A DNA stretch of 64,000 nucleotides from Cylicocyclus nassatus (GCA_958299035.1 CATQJL010000112.1:67177117-67241116), one strand, 5' to 3'; shown: positions 20,835-33,570, numbered from the stretch's first letter. Notes: generated by a model not told the origin, from the letters alone. Program-made: numbers and translations.

Positions 20835-21799
20835 GTCTGAGCTGCTATAAATAGTAAAAATGAATGAAGTGCCATTACGAGCAATCTCTTGCCCCTGCTA
20901 TCATTAAGCAAGCTCACAACCGCATATAATATATATAACTTGACACATTGAGTAAAACTCAGTTGCGTTCGTCACGTTGTGCGGGCTACTGGTCTTCTGG
21001 TGGACTGAGGTTGGCACTCTCGTTTTGCTTTCCAGTACATTGCACTGGGAAAGGTTTTAACGCGCAGAGTTTGACGAGACGTTTGGCGGTGTAGTGAAAG
21101 TACGAATACTTACGATCCCGACGAAGACGAATTGTTCGAAACGTTGAGTCAATAAAGTTCCACCATTTAAACTAGTTTCGGCATAAGAAAATCCTACACA
21201 ACGATCAAAACGAAAATGCCCAGGTTCAAAGAAGAGAACACATGGAAATTAATCCGTTATTGTTTTTGTCATTAAAAGATTTTGTCATCATGACAGGCGC
21301 ACTTGAAGAATAATATTAGGTCAATTTCTGTTCAAAAATTTTGCATATTATCATAGAGTTATTTCAGTTCCACAGGTGCGCGATAACCTGTTTACGTATG
21401 AAATAGGCTTTTAAACTTGGCTAATGACTAATGGGGCTGCTATATGTCATGTGCTAATTAACATAACGGATTACTGGCGAAACAATGCTTCATCGCTTGA
21501 AGAAACTAGCAGCTGAACAGTGGGTGCAGACAACTCAGTCTCATGCTTGTAGGAGCTATTACACGATTGCAAGTGTCAGCGCCGATTTCACTAAGTGAAA
21601 GAAATCGTGTTCAATATGCGCTCTAAAATGAAAGCTACTCTCGCTCAAAGATCTCAACAATTATTAGCCAAATGACCTTACAAGATACTGTTTCAATAAT
21701 GATGTTGATCATGTAGTCGATTTGATGTAGTCCTCGTGCGCCTTAGACAAGCAAAGCACAAGATCAAACCCTGACACCGTAGTACTGCAGTCTAACTAC
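20835..21799. other. Stretch without recognised gene
   Basis: Unique-looking sequence between the minisatellite and a small MITE. No exon, repeat or RNA gene was recognised. Confidence 0.4.
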
Positions 21800-21911
21800 G
21801 GGTTGAGCCAGACTTCGCGGGGAAGCGGCGTACGCCCGGTATATTTCATCATAGGAGCATACGCGGCGTACGCTGCGTACGTCGCGTACGCCGCGCAGTC
21901 TGGCCCAACCC
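21800..21911. mobile_element. Small GC-rich MITE, GGGTTGRGCCAGACT ends
   Basis: The left end GGGTTGAGCCAGACT and the right end complement GGGTTGGGCCAGACT form about 15 bp inverted repeats. The interior contains alternating GGCGTACGC and GCGTACG palindromes. It is 112 bp long and non-coding. Confidence 0.75.
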
Positions 21912-21998
21912 TACGTTTTGTTTTCGGAGCAAAAAGCAAAGGATATTGTAAAACAGTCGATTATGAGATACTGGATCTTGCAGACTTGCTACCTTGCT

Positions 21999-22143
21999 CT
22001 CTATCAAGTTATCACATGATCGACTGCTTCATGTTCGTTCACAAGCTTTTCGAAATTCAAAAGTAATGTCATCTCTATCAAGTTATCACATGATCGACAT
22101 GCTTCATGTTCGTTCACTAGCTTTTCGAAATTCAAAAGTAATG
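21999..22143 (+). repeat. Tandem duplication of about 74 bp
   Basis: The block TCTATCAAGTTATCACATGA... to AATTCAAAAGTAATGTC occurs twice in direct orientation, with one extra base in the second copy. Confidence 0.9.
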
Positions 22144-22494
22144 TCAAAAGTAAGCAAAAGGCTTCTTTGAATTTTCACTTTTGACTTCACTTGATAGTTT
22201 TTGCCTTCCTCCTACTTTCCGTCTTTCGTCTTATGGCTAACTTAATAAAGAAGTAGAATCTTAAGTTTATGTTGTCGTTTCTGTTCATACTTTTACGGTA
22301 AATAGGAATTGAGATGAAGTTGATAGGAACACTAGAAGAGTCAAAGCGATTTTATAATGTTCTAGTTAGTCGAAAGGTACTTTTCAGTGGAAGCCAGCGC
22401 CGTAGAACCTGTGTTTTGTATTAGAGCGATTCAAAGAATTTATCCGGGAGAGCAGACCATTAGACTGAAATTATCACGACTGTCACAATATATA

Positions 22495-24127
22495 ACATGT
22501 CTCAAAAAATATGCCTACTGTTTGATTGTTTGACACTCCCTTTTCATCATATCTTTCGGGAAGGTATAGGTGCCATTTTGTAGAGCTGGCTTCAATTTAG
22601 ATTTACAGTATGGATCGGATTAGCAATCTCTTTTCATTACTGTGGGATTATGGGATTACGGTAGAAACTCGAAGCATATGGCGCCACTATGAGACAGGCC
22701 GCTCAAAAAAATTTCCAGAGGAAATCTGGAATTTTCTGTAACAAAGTTTTCATGCATGCTGATTTACTACATAACTTTTTACATGTACGCAGAGTTTTTC
22801 AAATGACGTAATCAAATTTTTGACGAATATCATAAATTGATTTACGATATATTGGGTTGATGCAAAAATAATGAGCGTTTTCCCATTTTTCACTTTAACT
22901 TGCTATGACTTTCTATAAAATCTACATTTTGAACTGAGATAAAGACCATCAGATGCACCGAACCTTCCGCAGTACAGCGCACATTGAGTTACACTCATAT
23001 CTCATGTGAGCAAAAAAATATGGATTGAAAACAAGTTTTTTTCTGAAGTCTTGTTTTTGACAAAACATAACTCCTTTCACACTTTGTTATCAAAATTTAT
23101 AAGCAGCCTATCTTGTAGCCGGTAGTATAAAAGCCAGTAGTATAAAAATACATGGAAAGGGCTTGAAGAAAAAAGATTAGCGAAGAGGGAAAAATCAAAA
23201 TTCAAAAATATCAACTTTTTCAGCATTTTTTCAGTAAGCCTCAAAATCCTGAAGTATAGAATTTTCTAATTTTCTGCGCACTAAACAACTGGATGTTTTT
23301 GCAAAAATTACTGGTAGAATTTCTACCGTCACACATACGGAAATGAGCAAAGTTTGAGCGACTGCATTCTACAAAAGAAAGTTATGGGCTCTAAAATGAC
23401 CACAACCATTACCCATGTTGAGCCGCCGATATCTCACTTTAGATAACTTCAAAAAATATGGCTAAGTATGCATAATGTAGGCATTTTCCATCACAAACAG
23501 CGGCTAAATTTTCGAAAAAGTATCTTCATTTGCGCTTAAATTCTGGTCAAAAAAATGAATGCAACGAAAATCAGGTTTTGAGTGGGATTATTTGAAGCTC
23601 TATAAACTCTTAAATTTTGAAGCTCTATAAATTCTTAAATTTTTAACAGAGTAGGCTAGAAGTCCTTTTTGAACATCATTAGATAGAGCATGAAAAGAGC
23701 TTTCTAATGATATGCTGAAATCGTTACAAAGACAGAAGTTTGATGGGGAAAAGTTATCTTGAAAAAAGTCCTGTAAAAACGCTCATTATTTTTGCATCAA
23801 CCTAATATCTGACATAACTTATAGGAAAAGCGTTACGGTGAACTACAAGAGCTTCATATTTGTAATCCGCGACTCTGATTAACCTAGTGTAGACGTCTTC
23901 TTCAATCCTTTTTAGGTTTAAAATATGACTCTTATGACGCAAAGCCCTCCTGAAAGTTCCTACCTAGTAATCCTACAGTAATGAAGAGAGCACGATAATC
24001 CGTTTCATATATTACATTTCAGTTGAAACCAGCTCTACATAAAGGCGCTTAAAGCTTTTCGAAAGATTGCATAACAAAAGGGTTATCAACAATCAAAGAG
24101 TAGGCACAATTTTTTGGGACACCCTGT
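22495..24127. mobile_element. Tc1/mariner-type foldback element (ACAGGGTGTCCC-like ends) with a nested MITE
   Basis: The left arm (ACATGTCTCAAAAAATATGC) and the complement of the right arm (ACAGGGTGTCCCAAAAAATT) match imperfectly and continue to match for about 250 bp (CCTACT.TTTGATTGTT, TGTAGAGCTGG). TA dinucleotides flank both ends. The element at 22852-23805 is inserted inside. The arms are diverged, so this is the older of the two. Confidence 0.7.
22852..23805. mobile_element. Mariner-like foldback MITE, TTAGGTTGATGCAAAAATAA ends
   Basis: The left end TTGGGTTGATGCAAAAATAA and the right-end complement TTAGGTTGATGCAAAAATAA are both flanked by TA. The arms pair well over the outer parts (AATGAGCGTTTT). 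It is non-coding and belongs to the same end-type group as the elements at 9729, 26446 and 35704. Confidence 0.85.
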
Positions 24128-24489
24128 ATATAGCTGACTTAATTACATAAACATTCGCCATATCTTATCCTATCGTAGAACACATCATTCTTCAGCGCCC
24201 TGCACAGTACTTGAACTCGCAAAAGATAAGTTTAAGATGCCCGTTATGCGTCACTTGTTCCATCGATATTCCACCTTGTAATCGTCTCACTTTTAGAATC
24301 TACCCACGAATAACATACTATAAATGTGCGATAGCCTATAAATCGTCGATGTTTACCCAAAAAAGGATTCTTCTTCGACCTAATTTGCACAGTATCAGGA
24401 CCGGGCACGAGCTTACACTACGGCTCGGTCCTACAAAGTTCCACTTTCAAAATTTCGGATAACTCACTATGAACGCTGTTTGAAATGAG

Positions 24490-24640
24490 AGGCGGTCGAT
24501 TGATACCCGGACAGCCGCTTGCAGCCACACAGGGTGGTAATCAGCAAGGAGCGACGCAGGCTTACTTGCGTTGCGCTACGCGGCAGCGCGAACCTATGCC
24601 ACTCACTCACCACACTCCGAGGTGCGAAAAGACCTAGGTC
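24490..24640 (+). repeat. Left member of an inverted repeat pair (partner 29450-29590)
   Basis: GATTGATACCCGGACAGCCG and the following 130 bp are the imperfect reverse complement of 29450-29590 (CGGCTGTCTGGGTATCAATT). The pair could be the ends of a larger composite element of about 5.1 kb, or two separate insertions. Confidence 0.55.
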
Positions 24641-24727
24641 GTGCATCGCAGTTCTGATGGTGCAGCCAATACAATTGAATCCGAATTAACTGAATTATGT
24701 ATACTGACATGAAGAGTCAGCTCAGAG

Positions 24728-25721
24728 CCGGTAGTAATCTACCTTACTTGGCGGCATCAAAGATGCCGCCAAGTTGGCACACATCACGAAAAGTTGCCAT
24801 CTTCGGCGACAGCTCGCGGAGCGATTGTAGTTTTTATTAATCTTATATAAGCTTAATACGCAATCATTTCGCACATCAAATTTTGATGACGCAGGCAGCC
24901 GCAAAACTGCTACCTCACGCGCGGTCGAACCTAACAGTGTTAACTTTAAGTGCTACCACGTTAACCATTCGACCATTCGGTCAGTCATTGCCGACTGCAC
25001 CAGCAATAGGAGGAACGCACCGGTAAGTGGCCGCCTGTAAGAGGGATCAATACATTGCGTGAGAGACTTTGACCTAAGAGAACAGCTGATTGATATGAGC
25101 GAGAGAGGGGCGAAATCGGTGAAGAGGGGATTTAGAAGGGATTGCCAAAAAGATGGTGTTCTTTATGGTTTTAAGGCATTACTAGATTTTTTCTCTTTAA
25201 GAAAATTGTCGAACTCAAAAAGAACTCACATAATGAGAAAAATGATAGTTTTTTGATGGAAAGTAGAATTTTTTGTTTTTTTTGCCTGACGTAAATTGTG
25301 TGAGATCTCCGCAATTCGCAAACCTGCAGACGCCGCCAGCAAGGTGCCACCACCTCGACATGGTAGGTGCACGTCCGGATGGTGGCACCTTGATCTCCCA
25401 AAAGAGCACGCTATTTTTCGTACTCTCTAACCTGGCGGCATCTCTCAACGCTAAAATTTCGACGAGATGCCGCCAGATCAGCTCGCGAAGTTGCCGCCAG
25501 CAATTCCTGCCTTCCCTTACAAATCTGTTTAGGGAGGATTATAGCACCTTTAGTTGCCAGGTAAGGTTCCTCAAGGTCACTATGACCTCCTCGACCAGAA
25601 ATACGTGTTGAAAAGGGTTGGGAGGGCGCAAATTCGACCTCGGTGTTCACGCCGATCTCACGTAAAGATGCCACCGACTTGACGGCGAAACATGCCGCCA
25701 GGTCGGGGGAATTACTACCGG
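24728..25721. mobile_element. GGCGGCAT-type TIR element, copy 1
   Basis: The ends CCGGTAGTAATCTACC and (complement of the right end) CCGGTAGTAATTCCCC are each followed by a TGGCGGCAT block. Further GGCGGCAT/ATGCCGCC motifs recur as subterminal repeats inside. A second copy is at 29699-30541. No transposase was recognised. A tRNA-like segment lies inside at 24922-24975. Confidence 0.7.
24922..24992 (-). other. tRNA-like (A/B box) segment, possible SINE or pseudo-tRNA
   Basis: On the minus strand TGGTCGAATGGTTAACG resembles an A box and AGGTTCGACCG a B box, with about 35 bp between them. Acceptor and anticodon stems do not fold convincingly by eye, so a functional tRNA is not claimed. Confidence 0.25.
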
Positions 25722-26445
25722 CCCAGGTACCTGTTAGCTAATCAGTCAATTCCAGAACAAAAGTTGAATCATTTTCTTTCCCCACTAATCATCTTGTATC
25801 CCAACAATCTTTGAAGATAAATTGCTTTATATATTTTGGAAGGCGTGCAGGAGTTTCTAGCACCTTTCCTAGCACCAAGTTTGCACCAGCATTCGCACTC
25901 AGCAGGGTTCTACTCCGCGCTTCAAGACCACGCCCATTGCTCCATCCATTTCTGGCCTCATTGTGAGGTGTGCAAATAGCGAGAGCATAGACTCAATATC
26001 AAGGTAATAAGAGAGAAAAAAGGGAAAAAACGAGAAACTATCACTCCTCAACTGGGGAGGCTTGGAAACTTCTGCTACGCCATCCTTTTAAAAATGAGCA
26101 CTTATTATTCTCAGAAGAGATAAATAACACAGAACTTTTTGTATAAAAAACTCGGTCATTTGAAGCATCAGAGATTCTAGTTGATCAATTGTAAATTCCT
26201 GGTCATCTGATTGAAGTAAGTTATCAATGAGTGTTGAATAAGTGAGTGACCAGAAGTGAACCTTATTATTTTCACAAAAAATTATCTATCCTGAAAGGAG
26301 TATATCAAAGTTTTTGTATAAGCATCGCAACGCTTCCTCCGGTAGTTAGGATATTTGAACATATATACTTTCATACTCTCGCATCATATATGTATTTCAA
26401 TGAGTTTTTTCATTCCAACTACTTTAATGATCGATAACTTAATTA

Positions 26446-27386
26446 TTAGGTTGTCAAGAAAATAATGTCCGTTTTTATTTGCTTGCTTTAACAAAGCAAT
26501 CAAACTCAACCCAACAAAGGGTAAGGGGTACTGTTCGATAGAGCAGCAAGCTCTATTAGATGGCACTCATGTCTTTGCGCCACGCTCGATCCACGGAGAG
26601 TTCGAACTCAAAATCTAAAGATTTCCAAATGCCCAAAAAATCGAAAAAATCAGATCTTCGTCCAAATAATTTCTACGAACCTCCCACTCGCTCACATCAA
26701 TACTATCGATATCTGATATCCATATGTGCGATTGCCGTATTTTTTCCTTGACTAGAAACTGAGAAAACGAAAATTTCCCTGATTTTCTCAAAGCAATGCT
26801 GAGCCGTTTTTGCATATGTAGTTCTATACTACAAGCCTAGGTAAGTATAACTGTAGATTTTCAGCCCATTCCACGCGGTAGTTTTCGAAAAATAACGAAT
26901 TCGGATTTTTTCGTTTCAGTTTCAGTGCTAAAATCGACATTTCGCGAAAAGTACCGCTCGAAATAGGCTGTACAGTTATGTTTACCTAGGCTTGTAGTAT
27001 AGAACTACATATGCAAAAACGGCTCAGCATTGCTTTGAGAAAATCAGGGAAATTTTCGTCTTCTCAGTTTCTAGTCAAGGAAAAAATACGGCAATCGCAC
27101 ATATGGATATCAGATATCGATAGTATTGATGTGAGCGAGTGGGAGGTTCGTAGAAATTATTTGGACGAAGATCCGATTTTTTTCGATTTTTTGGGCATTT
27201 GGAAATCTTTAGATTTTGAGTTCGAACTCTCCGTGGATCGAGCGTGGCGCAAAGACATGAGTGCCATCTTGTAGGGCTTGCTTTGCTCTATTGAACATCC
27301 CTTACCCTTACCCTTTGTTGGGTTGAGTCTGGTTGCTTTGTTAAAGCAAGCAAATTAAAACGGACATTATTTTCTTGACAACCTAA
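26446..27386. mobile_element. Mariner-like foldback MITE, TTAGGTTGTCAAGAAAATAA ends
   Basis: Both ends read TTAGGTTGTCAAGAAAATAA toward the centre and are flanked by TA. The arms are almost perfectly complementary for about 450 bp each, with the centre near 26915, which suggests recent formation. Open frames on either strand mirror one another and are artefacts. Confidence 0.95.
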
Positions 27387-28880
27387 TATCAAAAACCAAT
27401 TTTTAAGTGGTAGTATTTCGTACAATCGATGTACTAGAGTACCGAACTTTCGGTCGCATTTGTGATTGAGGAGTTGGCTAAGATTTCCAAATACGACACT
27501 AAATTTTCAAGTCATTTTAATTTGCTATAGTTAGATAAACTTTGGAGCTTGCGTGTAATTGACTGAATTCTCTGTTACATACTGTGATCGGAAGACTCAT
27601 AACTTCTGCTCAATTTCTATTACGATATGCTTCCAATCCTTTTAGGCGAGCACTTACAAAATTCTGGGGAAGCGTCATTTTATCCGAAAACGTGAGTAAA
27701 ACGTAACTCGAAATGCTGAAAATTCAGCTGCGGTAAATTTCGGGTCCTAAACCCTTAACCTGAAATTTTTTTTGTTTTTCGATTACACTGCTATTATCTC
27801 CAAAACAATACACGTCTACAGTGCGTGTACACAATTCATAATGAGGGCACCTAGGGGTGGAGTGATGGGCGCAGCCGCCCTTTTCCCCGAGAAGGTGTGA
27901 TGTTCTTTAAGGGATTTCTGGAGGTGCCAAGTAGCCCTACGAGGAAAAGCGGCTAGGTTTTGGGAACTCCTGCCACTCCGTCACCCTTTTTGACTGTGGC
28001 CAGATTTCTTAACTTGAATTTTTCCCCGCTTTCCGAAGAATTGAATGTCTCGAAATTTCGTATTTTTCATTCACAAAATAAACGTGATTGCAATCCACTT
28101 TTTGGAGTCGTTGAAATGTCCTGATATTATAGTAAAGCCAATTCTATAAAAGAAATGCCTAGAAAGTTGAATAGAGAGCAGAGGAGTTGCATCAAGACGG
28201 CGGCGTGGCAGAGATTCCCAAAGCCTAGCCGCTTTTCCAGCAGGGGTACTTGACACCTCCAGAAATCCCTTAGAGAATATCACACCTTATTGGGGGCCAA
28301 AGGGCGGCTCCGCCCATCACTCATTCCTCAGGTGCCCTCATTATGAATTGTGCACACGCACTGTAAGACGTGTATTGTTCTCGAGGATAATAGCACTGAA
28401 ATCGAGAGAAAATAAGGGTCAAAGACTGCCGTAAATGACTGCAGTTGAATTTCCACCATCTACATTACGTTTTACTCACGTTTTCGGATAAAATGACGCT
28501 TCAGAAGACGTTATGAGTCTTCAAGTCACAGTATATAACAGAGAAGTAAGTTGATATACTCCTTTCAAATAATTTTAATGTTAAGAAGGTAATAGGGTTC
28601 TAAACCACTTCTAGTCACTCAGTTATCCAAATTCTAATGCCAAATTACTTCAGATGACCAGCAATTGTTTACAACTGATCAACCAGATTCTCTGATATTT
28701 CGAATGATTGAGTTTCCTGTACAAAAAATTCTGTGCTAGCTATCTCTCCTGAGAATATCGGTGCTCATTTATGAAAGGATGGCGGAAGTTTCCAAGCCTC
28801 CTCACTTTAAAAATGATAACTATGTTCTTCGTTTTTTCTCCATTTTTCCTCCCTTATCGACTTGATACTGAGTCTATGCA

Positions 28881-28948
28881 CTCGCTGCTTGCACACCTCA
28901 CAATGAGACCAGTAAATGGGTCTCATTGTGAGGTGTGCAAGCAGCGAG
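28881..28948. repeat. Perfect 30 bp hairpin
   Basis: CTCGCTGCTTGCACACCTCA and the next 10 bases are exactly complementary to 28919-28948, with an 8 nt spacer (AGTAAATG). It lies within the right arm of the 25841-29067 foldback. Confidence 0.9.
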
Positions 28949-29449
28949 AGCAATGGCGTGGCCTGACAAGCGCGGAGGTGCTAGAACCCTTCTGGGTGCG
29001 AATGCTGGTACAAACTTGGTTCGAAGAAGTGCTAGAAACTCCTGCACGTCCTCCCATCAAGACGCCTAAATTGTTTATTTTTCACTAGTTCTAAAAAATA
29101 CTCAAAGCTGATAATTTTTTAGAAGTTCGAGTTGAAATTACAAAAACCCGAGTTAAACTATTTTCGAACCGTTTGATTTCGAATAGATCATTCGACCATT
29201 TTCGGATATCTTCTTTTTCAAAATCATTGCTGAAATGTGTCAGAATTCGATAAATTCGAAGAATTTCGAAAACCGTAAGTCGGGTGGTCCAATCGTCCAA
29301 GTATTTCTAATCATTGTTCTATATCTGTTCGTTTGAATGGTTTAGAATAAATTATTGAAATTGTTTCATTGGGACTTCCATTCATGAGAAAATTTTTGGC
29401 CGTTACGACTGTATAATTCAAGTCAATCAATTCGCACCTCATAGCGTGG

Positions 29450-29590
29450 TGGCGAGAGATCGTAACTGAGAGAGAGGTATTAGAAATACGAGAGGGACTG
29501 CCGCATAACGCAGCCCAATAAGGGTTGCGTCGCACCTCGGTAATTACCACGCGGTGCGGCTGCGAGCGGCTGTCTGGGTATCAATTGATA
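29450..29590 (-). repeat. Right member of an inverted repeat pair (partner 24490-24640)
   Basis: Reverse-complement counterpart of 24490-24640. It contains GCGGCTGCGAGCGGCTGTCT and GGGTATCAATTGATAC. Confidence 0.55.
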
Positions 29591-29698
29591 CGGACCCGTT
29601 TGAAATTCGCGTATGAGGGAACGTATTCATCGCACTATATAGTCAATTGGTTTTCCCAAAAAACCTGCCCACCATTTTCGAAATGCATAACTTCTGGG

Positions 29699-30541
29699 TC
29701 AATAGTAATTTACCCTACTTGGCGGCATCAAAGATGCCACCAAGTTGGCACACATCACGGAAAGTTGCCGACTCCGGCGGCAGCTCGCGAATCGTTCATA
29801 AGTTCCGATAATATCAAATAGTCTCACTCCGCAGACCTTTGCACATGAAATTTAGAGACGCTGATATCCGCAAAACAGTCGCATCGCGCTGTGCTGGAAC
29901 TGTTCCCGCACTTCGGAATCAGTACGAACGCAGCCTAAGAACGAGCGAGAGACGAAATCGTTGCAAATGAGATTTGTAGCAAATGCAAAATAAAAATGTC
30001 GTTCTTTATAGTTCCATAATACCACTAGATGTTTCTTGTACATGCATATCATCAATTGCGAGAAGAAAAACCCATATAATGACAAAAGTGATAGTTTTTT
30101 GGTAGAAAGTAAATTTTTTTTGATTCTTTTGCTGAACGTAAGGTATGTGATATTACCGTGCAATTTCAAAGACGCCGCCAGCAAGGTGCCGCCACCTTGA
30201 CGTGGTAGAAGCACGTCGGGGTGGTGGCACCTTGATCTTTCAAATGGGCACGCTATTTCTCGTGCTCTCTGACCTGGCGACATCCCTCAGCACTAAAATT
30301 TCGAAGAAATGCCGCCAGGTCAGCTCGCGAAGTTACCGCCAGCACTTCCTGCCTAGCTCTTTGTTTAGAGCCGTTTTTAGAATCTCCAATTGCCAAGTGA
30401 TGCTCTCTAGGGTCACAACACGACCAGGAAGATCGTGGTGAAAAGGGTTTGGAGGGCACAGATTTGCGGTCGGTAGTCCCGCCGACTTCACGTAAAGCTG
30501 ACGGCGAAACATGCCGTCAGGTCGGAGGGATCACTACGGCC
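29699..30541. mobile_element. GGCGGCAT-type TIR element, copy 2
   Basis: Same orientation and order of blocks as 24728-25721: TACTTGGCGGCATCAAAGAT near the left, CACCTTGATCT in the middle, GACGGCGAAACATGCCG near the right. It is shorter and diverged, and a fragment ending in the GGAACTGTTCCCGCAC family lies at 29890-29935. Confidence 0.65.
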
Positions 30542-31177
30542 CTGATTGACAGATTTCTTGCTTGTTTCAATTTTTCAAACCTTGAATCATGTTTTTCAAA
30601 ACACGATAAATTAGTGGCTTTCTGTTGGGCATAGATTGCATAGGTAGAAACGGTAGAAGAAAGTCTCTCTCTTGATTCGCTGTTTGACCGTTTGAAAAAT
30701 TCAGGAATATCCAACAAAATTCGGAGCAGTTGGTAATACATTTTGTTGATTGCTCTTTTAAGTGAGTAAAGTTTGTGATGATGAACGCTGTGTGAAAAGT
30801 TGTGCTTTCTGAACGAGTATTGCAAAACATTAAATTTGATCTTTTTGACTTTTCTTTTGAAAATCATAACTTTTCATAGAGAAGTTTGGCCAGCACAAAT
30901 TTTGCTTAGTAAGAAAGAGCAAGTAATAAAACCTATAATATCCGACTGCTCCGATTTTATTGCAAGCATAAGATTTTTAGATCCAAACACAGGAAAATCA
31001 AATTTTGATAGATTTTCTTTTATTTCCTCTATCTATGCTCTACACAAAGCCATCAAGTTACCGTTACGAATTGCAAAATTCACTTGGTCAAACAAAAATA
31101 AAATTATAGTACAGTCTGTAGTCCACAGTCTGTCGCATGTGTAGATCCTAATTATTGCACATGTGCTTCGTTACATA
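30542..31177. other. Stretch without recognised gene
   Basis: Two overlapping frames of 87-116 codons exist on opposite strands (30517-31144). Neither shows a known motif or convincing splice sites. No repeat was recognised. Confidence 0.35.
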
Positions 31178-32569
31178 AAGTGCAGTTCATAATTATACGA
31201 ACACCCCAAATTTTGAAAATTTTTGGACTTTTTGGAAGAAACATGAAAAGCCGTTGGTACCACGCGATAGATCACAGCCGAAAACAGTATATGATCTTAA
31301 GAATGGAAATCGATGTCAATCTTAAGAGTGTTTTTGCGCCTAATGCAAATTTTGAGCGGTTCATAATTATACGAACACCTCAAACAAAGGTCCATTTTTC
31401 ATTCAAGATTGTAATCATTTAAGACCAAATTTTTTGTAGAGTTACAGTAACAAAGTCTGACGTATCTGCTACACACTGAACCCAGTGCAATTCAAAAAGA
31501 GGATCGCTACTTTTTTCAGATGGCTTCAATTGCTTTTGGAGTGATTGCGCTCTAAAAACATCCGTTCTTCTGTGGTTTACGCGCTCTAATTAGCTTCCAC
31601 CAAGGCTATGAGATAAAATAAGCTCTTTCGATAGACATTTCGACTGACACTTGAAAAATCTTTGCTTTTCGTGCCATTTTTCAACCAAGTTCCAACCTTA
31701 CCCTAGAGTTAGCACGATTTTGAGCCTCAAAACTCAGCTTCTGAAGCTCTACAATAAAGTAAGCACATAGCATTTAGAAGTTCACAAGACTGTATATTTG
31801 GCTAAAAAAAAATCAGCGGCGCTGAGCTTGTTTTGGACGCAGACGTCATTTCACCAGAAACACTTTTTACTATTGCAATCACATCTTCATTTGGTTTGTA
31901 GCTCCACAGCCTCAAGATCAATTCTACAAAAAACCCAAAAACTTTGGCACAGAAACATCATCAAGCAAGCAATGCAGCTGCTTCATATCAGATGTTTGCG
32001 CAAGAAAGAAGCTGAGTTTTGAGGCTCGAAATCGTGCTAACTCTAAAGTAAGGTTGGAACTTGGTTGAAAAGCGGCGCAAAAACGCAAAGATCTTCCAAG
32101 CGTCAAGCAAAATACCTATCGAAAAAGCTTATTTTATCTCATAGTTTTGGTAGAAGCTAATTAGAGCGCGTGGACCACAGAAGAACGGATGTTTTTGGAG
32201 CGCAATCACTCCAAAAGCATTTAGAGCCTTTCAAAAAAAGTAATGGTCCTTTTTTGAACTGCACTGGGTTCAGTGTGTAGCAGATATGTCAGACTTTGTT
32301 ACTGTAACTCTACAAAAAATTTGGACTCAAATGATTGCAATCTTGAATGAAAAATGGACTTTTGTTTGAGGTGTTCGTATAATTATGAACCGCTCAAAAT
32401 TTGCATTAGGCGCAAAAACACTCCTAAGATTGACATCAATTTCCATTCTTAAGCAACATATACTGTTTTCGGCTGTGTTCTATCGCGTGGTACCAACGGC
32501 TTTTTGAGTTTCTTCCAAAAAATCCAAAAACTTTCAAAATTCGGGTTCGTATAATTATGAACCGCACCT
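31178..32569. mobile_element. Tc1/mariner-type foldback element, GTTCATAATTATACGAAC ends
   Basis: The left AAGTGCAGTTCATAATTATA and right-end complement AGGTGCGGTTCATAATTATA are flanked by TA. The arms match nearly end to end over 1392 bp, including an internal second occurrence of TTCATAATTATACGAACACC (31360 and 32365). Non-coding. Confidence 0.9.
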
Positions 32570-33570
32570 TAGTGTTACTTTGATCTTTGCGAGCAATTGT
32601 CAGTAAGGTCACTTTTAGTTTCATTTTTAGGTGATCGCCGCCTCGCAGCCAGGGCACTTTATCAAAATTAAAAAGCATATTTTGATTGAACTTCGCAACA
32701 TTGCCACGTGAAAGGCTACCATCATCAGCACAAGATGAAAGAGTAATTGTAAATACAGAAAGATATAAACAGAAAATGGCAATTTCGACCATTTCATTGC
32801 AATGTGGCATCTAGTAATTTTTCTGTAGATCTTGATTGAAAAGTGCTTACTGAGCTATAGCCCATAAGACAAATTCTTTGAGATTGAAATCTGTGGCTGT
32901 AATACTCAAGGGCAAGCTCTTCGAAACGCTGCCTTTGACACTGCAAAACGCAAGTTAGCCCGAAGGCCGCAATTTCGTTCGTTCATAAGTCATCGGAACC
33001 TGTCCATTTTGTTCATGACTGAAAACTTCATAGAAGTACCCTTCTGAACTATTTTCTGGGTGCGGAACATGTAAATTCACTGGGTTTGGTAAGAATTCTA
33101 ACAGCTAATTACGAAAGAACTTTTGAGCATCTTTTAAATCAGAAATAGGATAGTCGAAACTGAAAAATAGCACAAAGGGAAGGCTGTGCCTTCGAGATTG
33201 TCGACTTTGTAGCGTTTTTCGAACATATGAAGCATTCGACAACACTATATACACTTAAGTGAGCAAGAATTTGAATCCATGAAAAAAATTCCCTTTTCAT
33301 TGTGACTGACATTGACTGACTCATTGTAAATGACATTACCTTTGGTAAACGGACGGGAGCAGGATAATGATACCAAGCAGACTGAATAGCTTGTTGTTTT
33401 CCATGTTTTCAAGTTATGTTAGTTGTTTTCCAAACATTTATTACTTGGGAAGTGAGGTGAATTAGGTTGTTTGGAATCAAATGCAGGTTGTTTACGTTAT
33501 CGGAGCAGTATGATTCAAAAAAGTGGAAAACATCATTTAACACTTTGATGACAGTGTCGCGCGTGCGCGA

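Larger units (their letters stand above)
25841..29067. mobile_element. 3.2 kb foldback element with nested mariner-like MITE
   Basis: The left arm begins AGGCGTGCAGGAGTTTCTAG and the right arm is its imperfect complement (CTAGAAACTCCTGCACGTCC). Similarity continues through GCACACCTCACAATGAG, the AAACTTCTGC/GCGGAAGTTT blocks and the inner GAGGGCACCT/AGGTGCCCTC segments (27840-28340), so the whole is an imperfect palindrome. The 26446-27386 element sits in the left arm. No coding capacity is seen. Confidence 0.8.

Noticed and set aside
20501..20917. Cysteine/proline-rich frames of 98-138 codons
   Set aside because: Translation of the second minisatellite array; no conserved domain and equivalent frames on both strands.
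26560..27274. Coding frames inside the 26446-27386 element
   Set aside because: They are mirror images of each other in a near-perfect palindrome and match no protein family.
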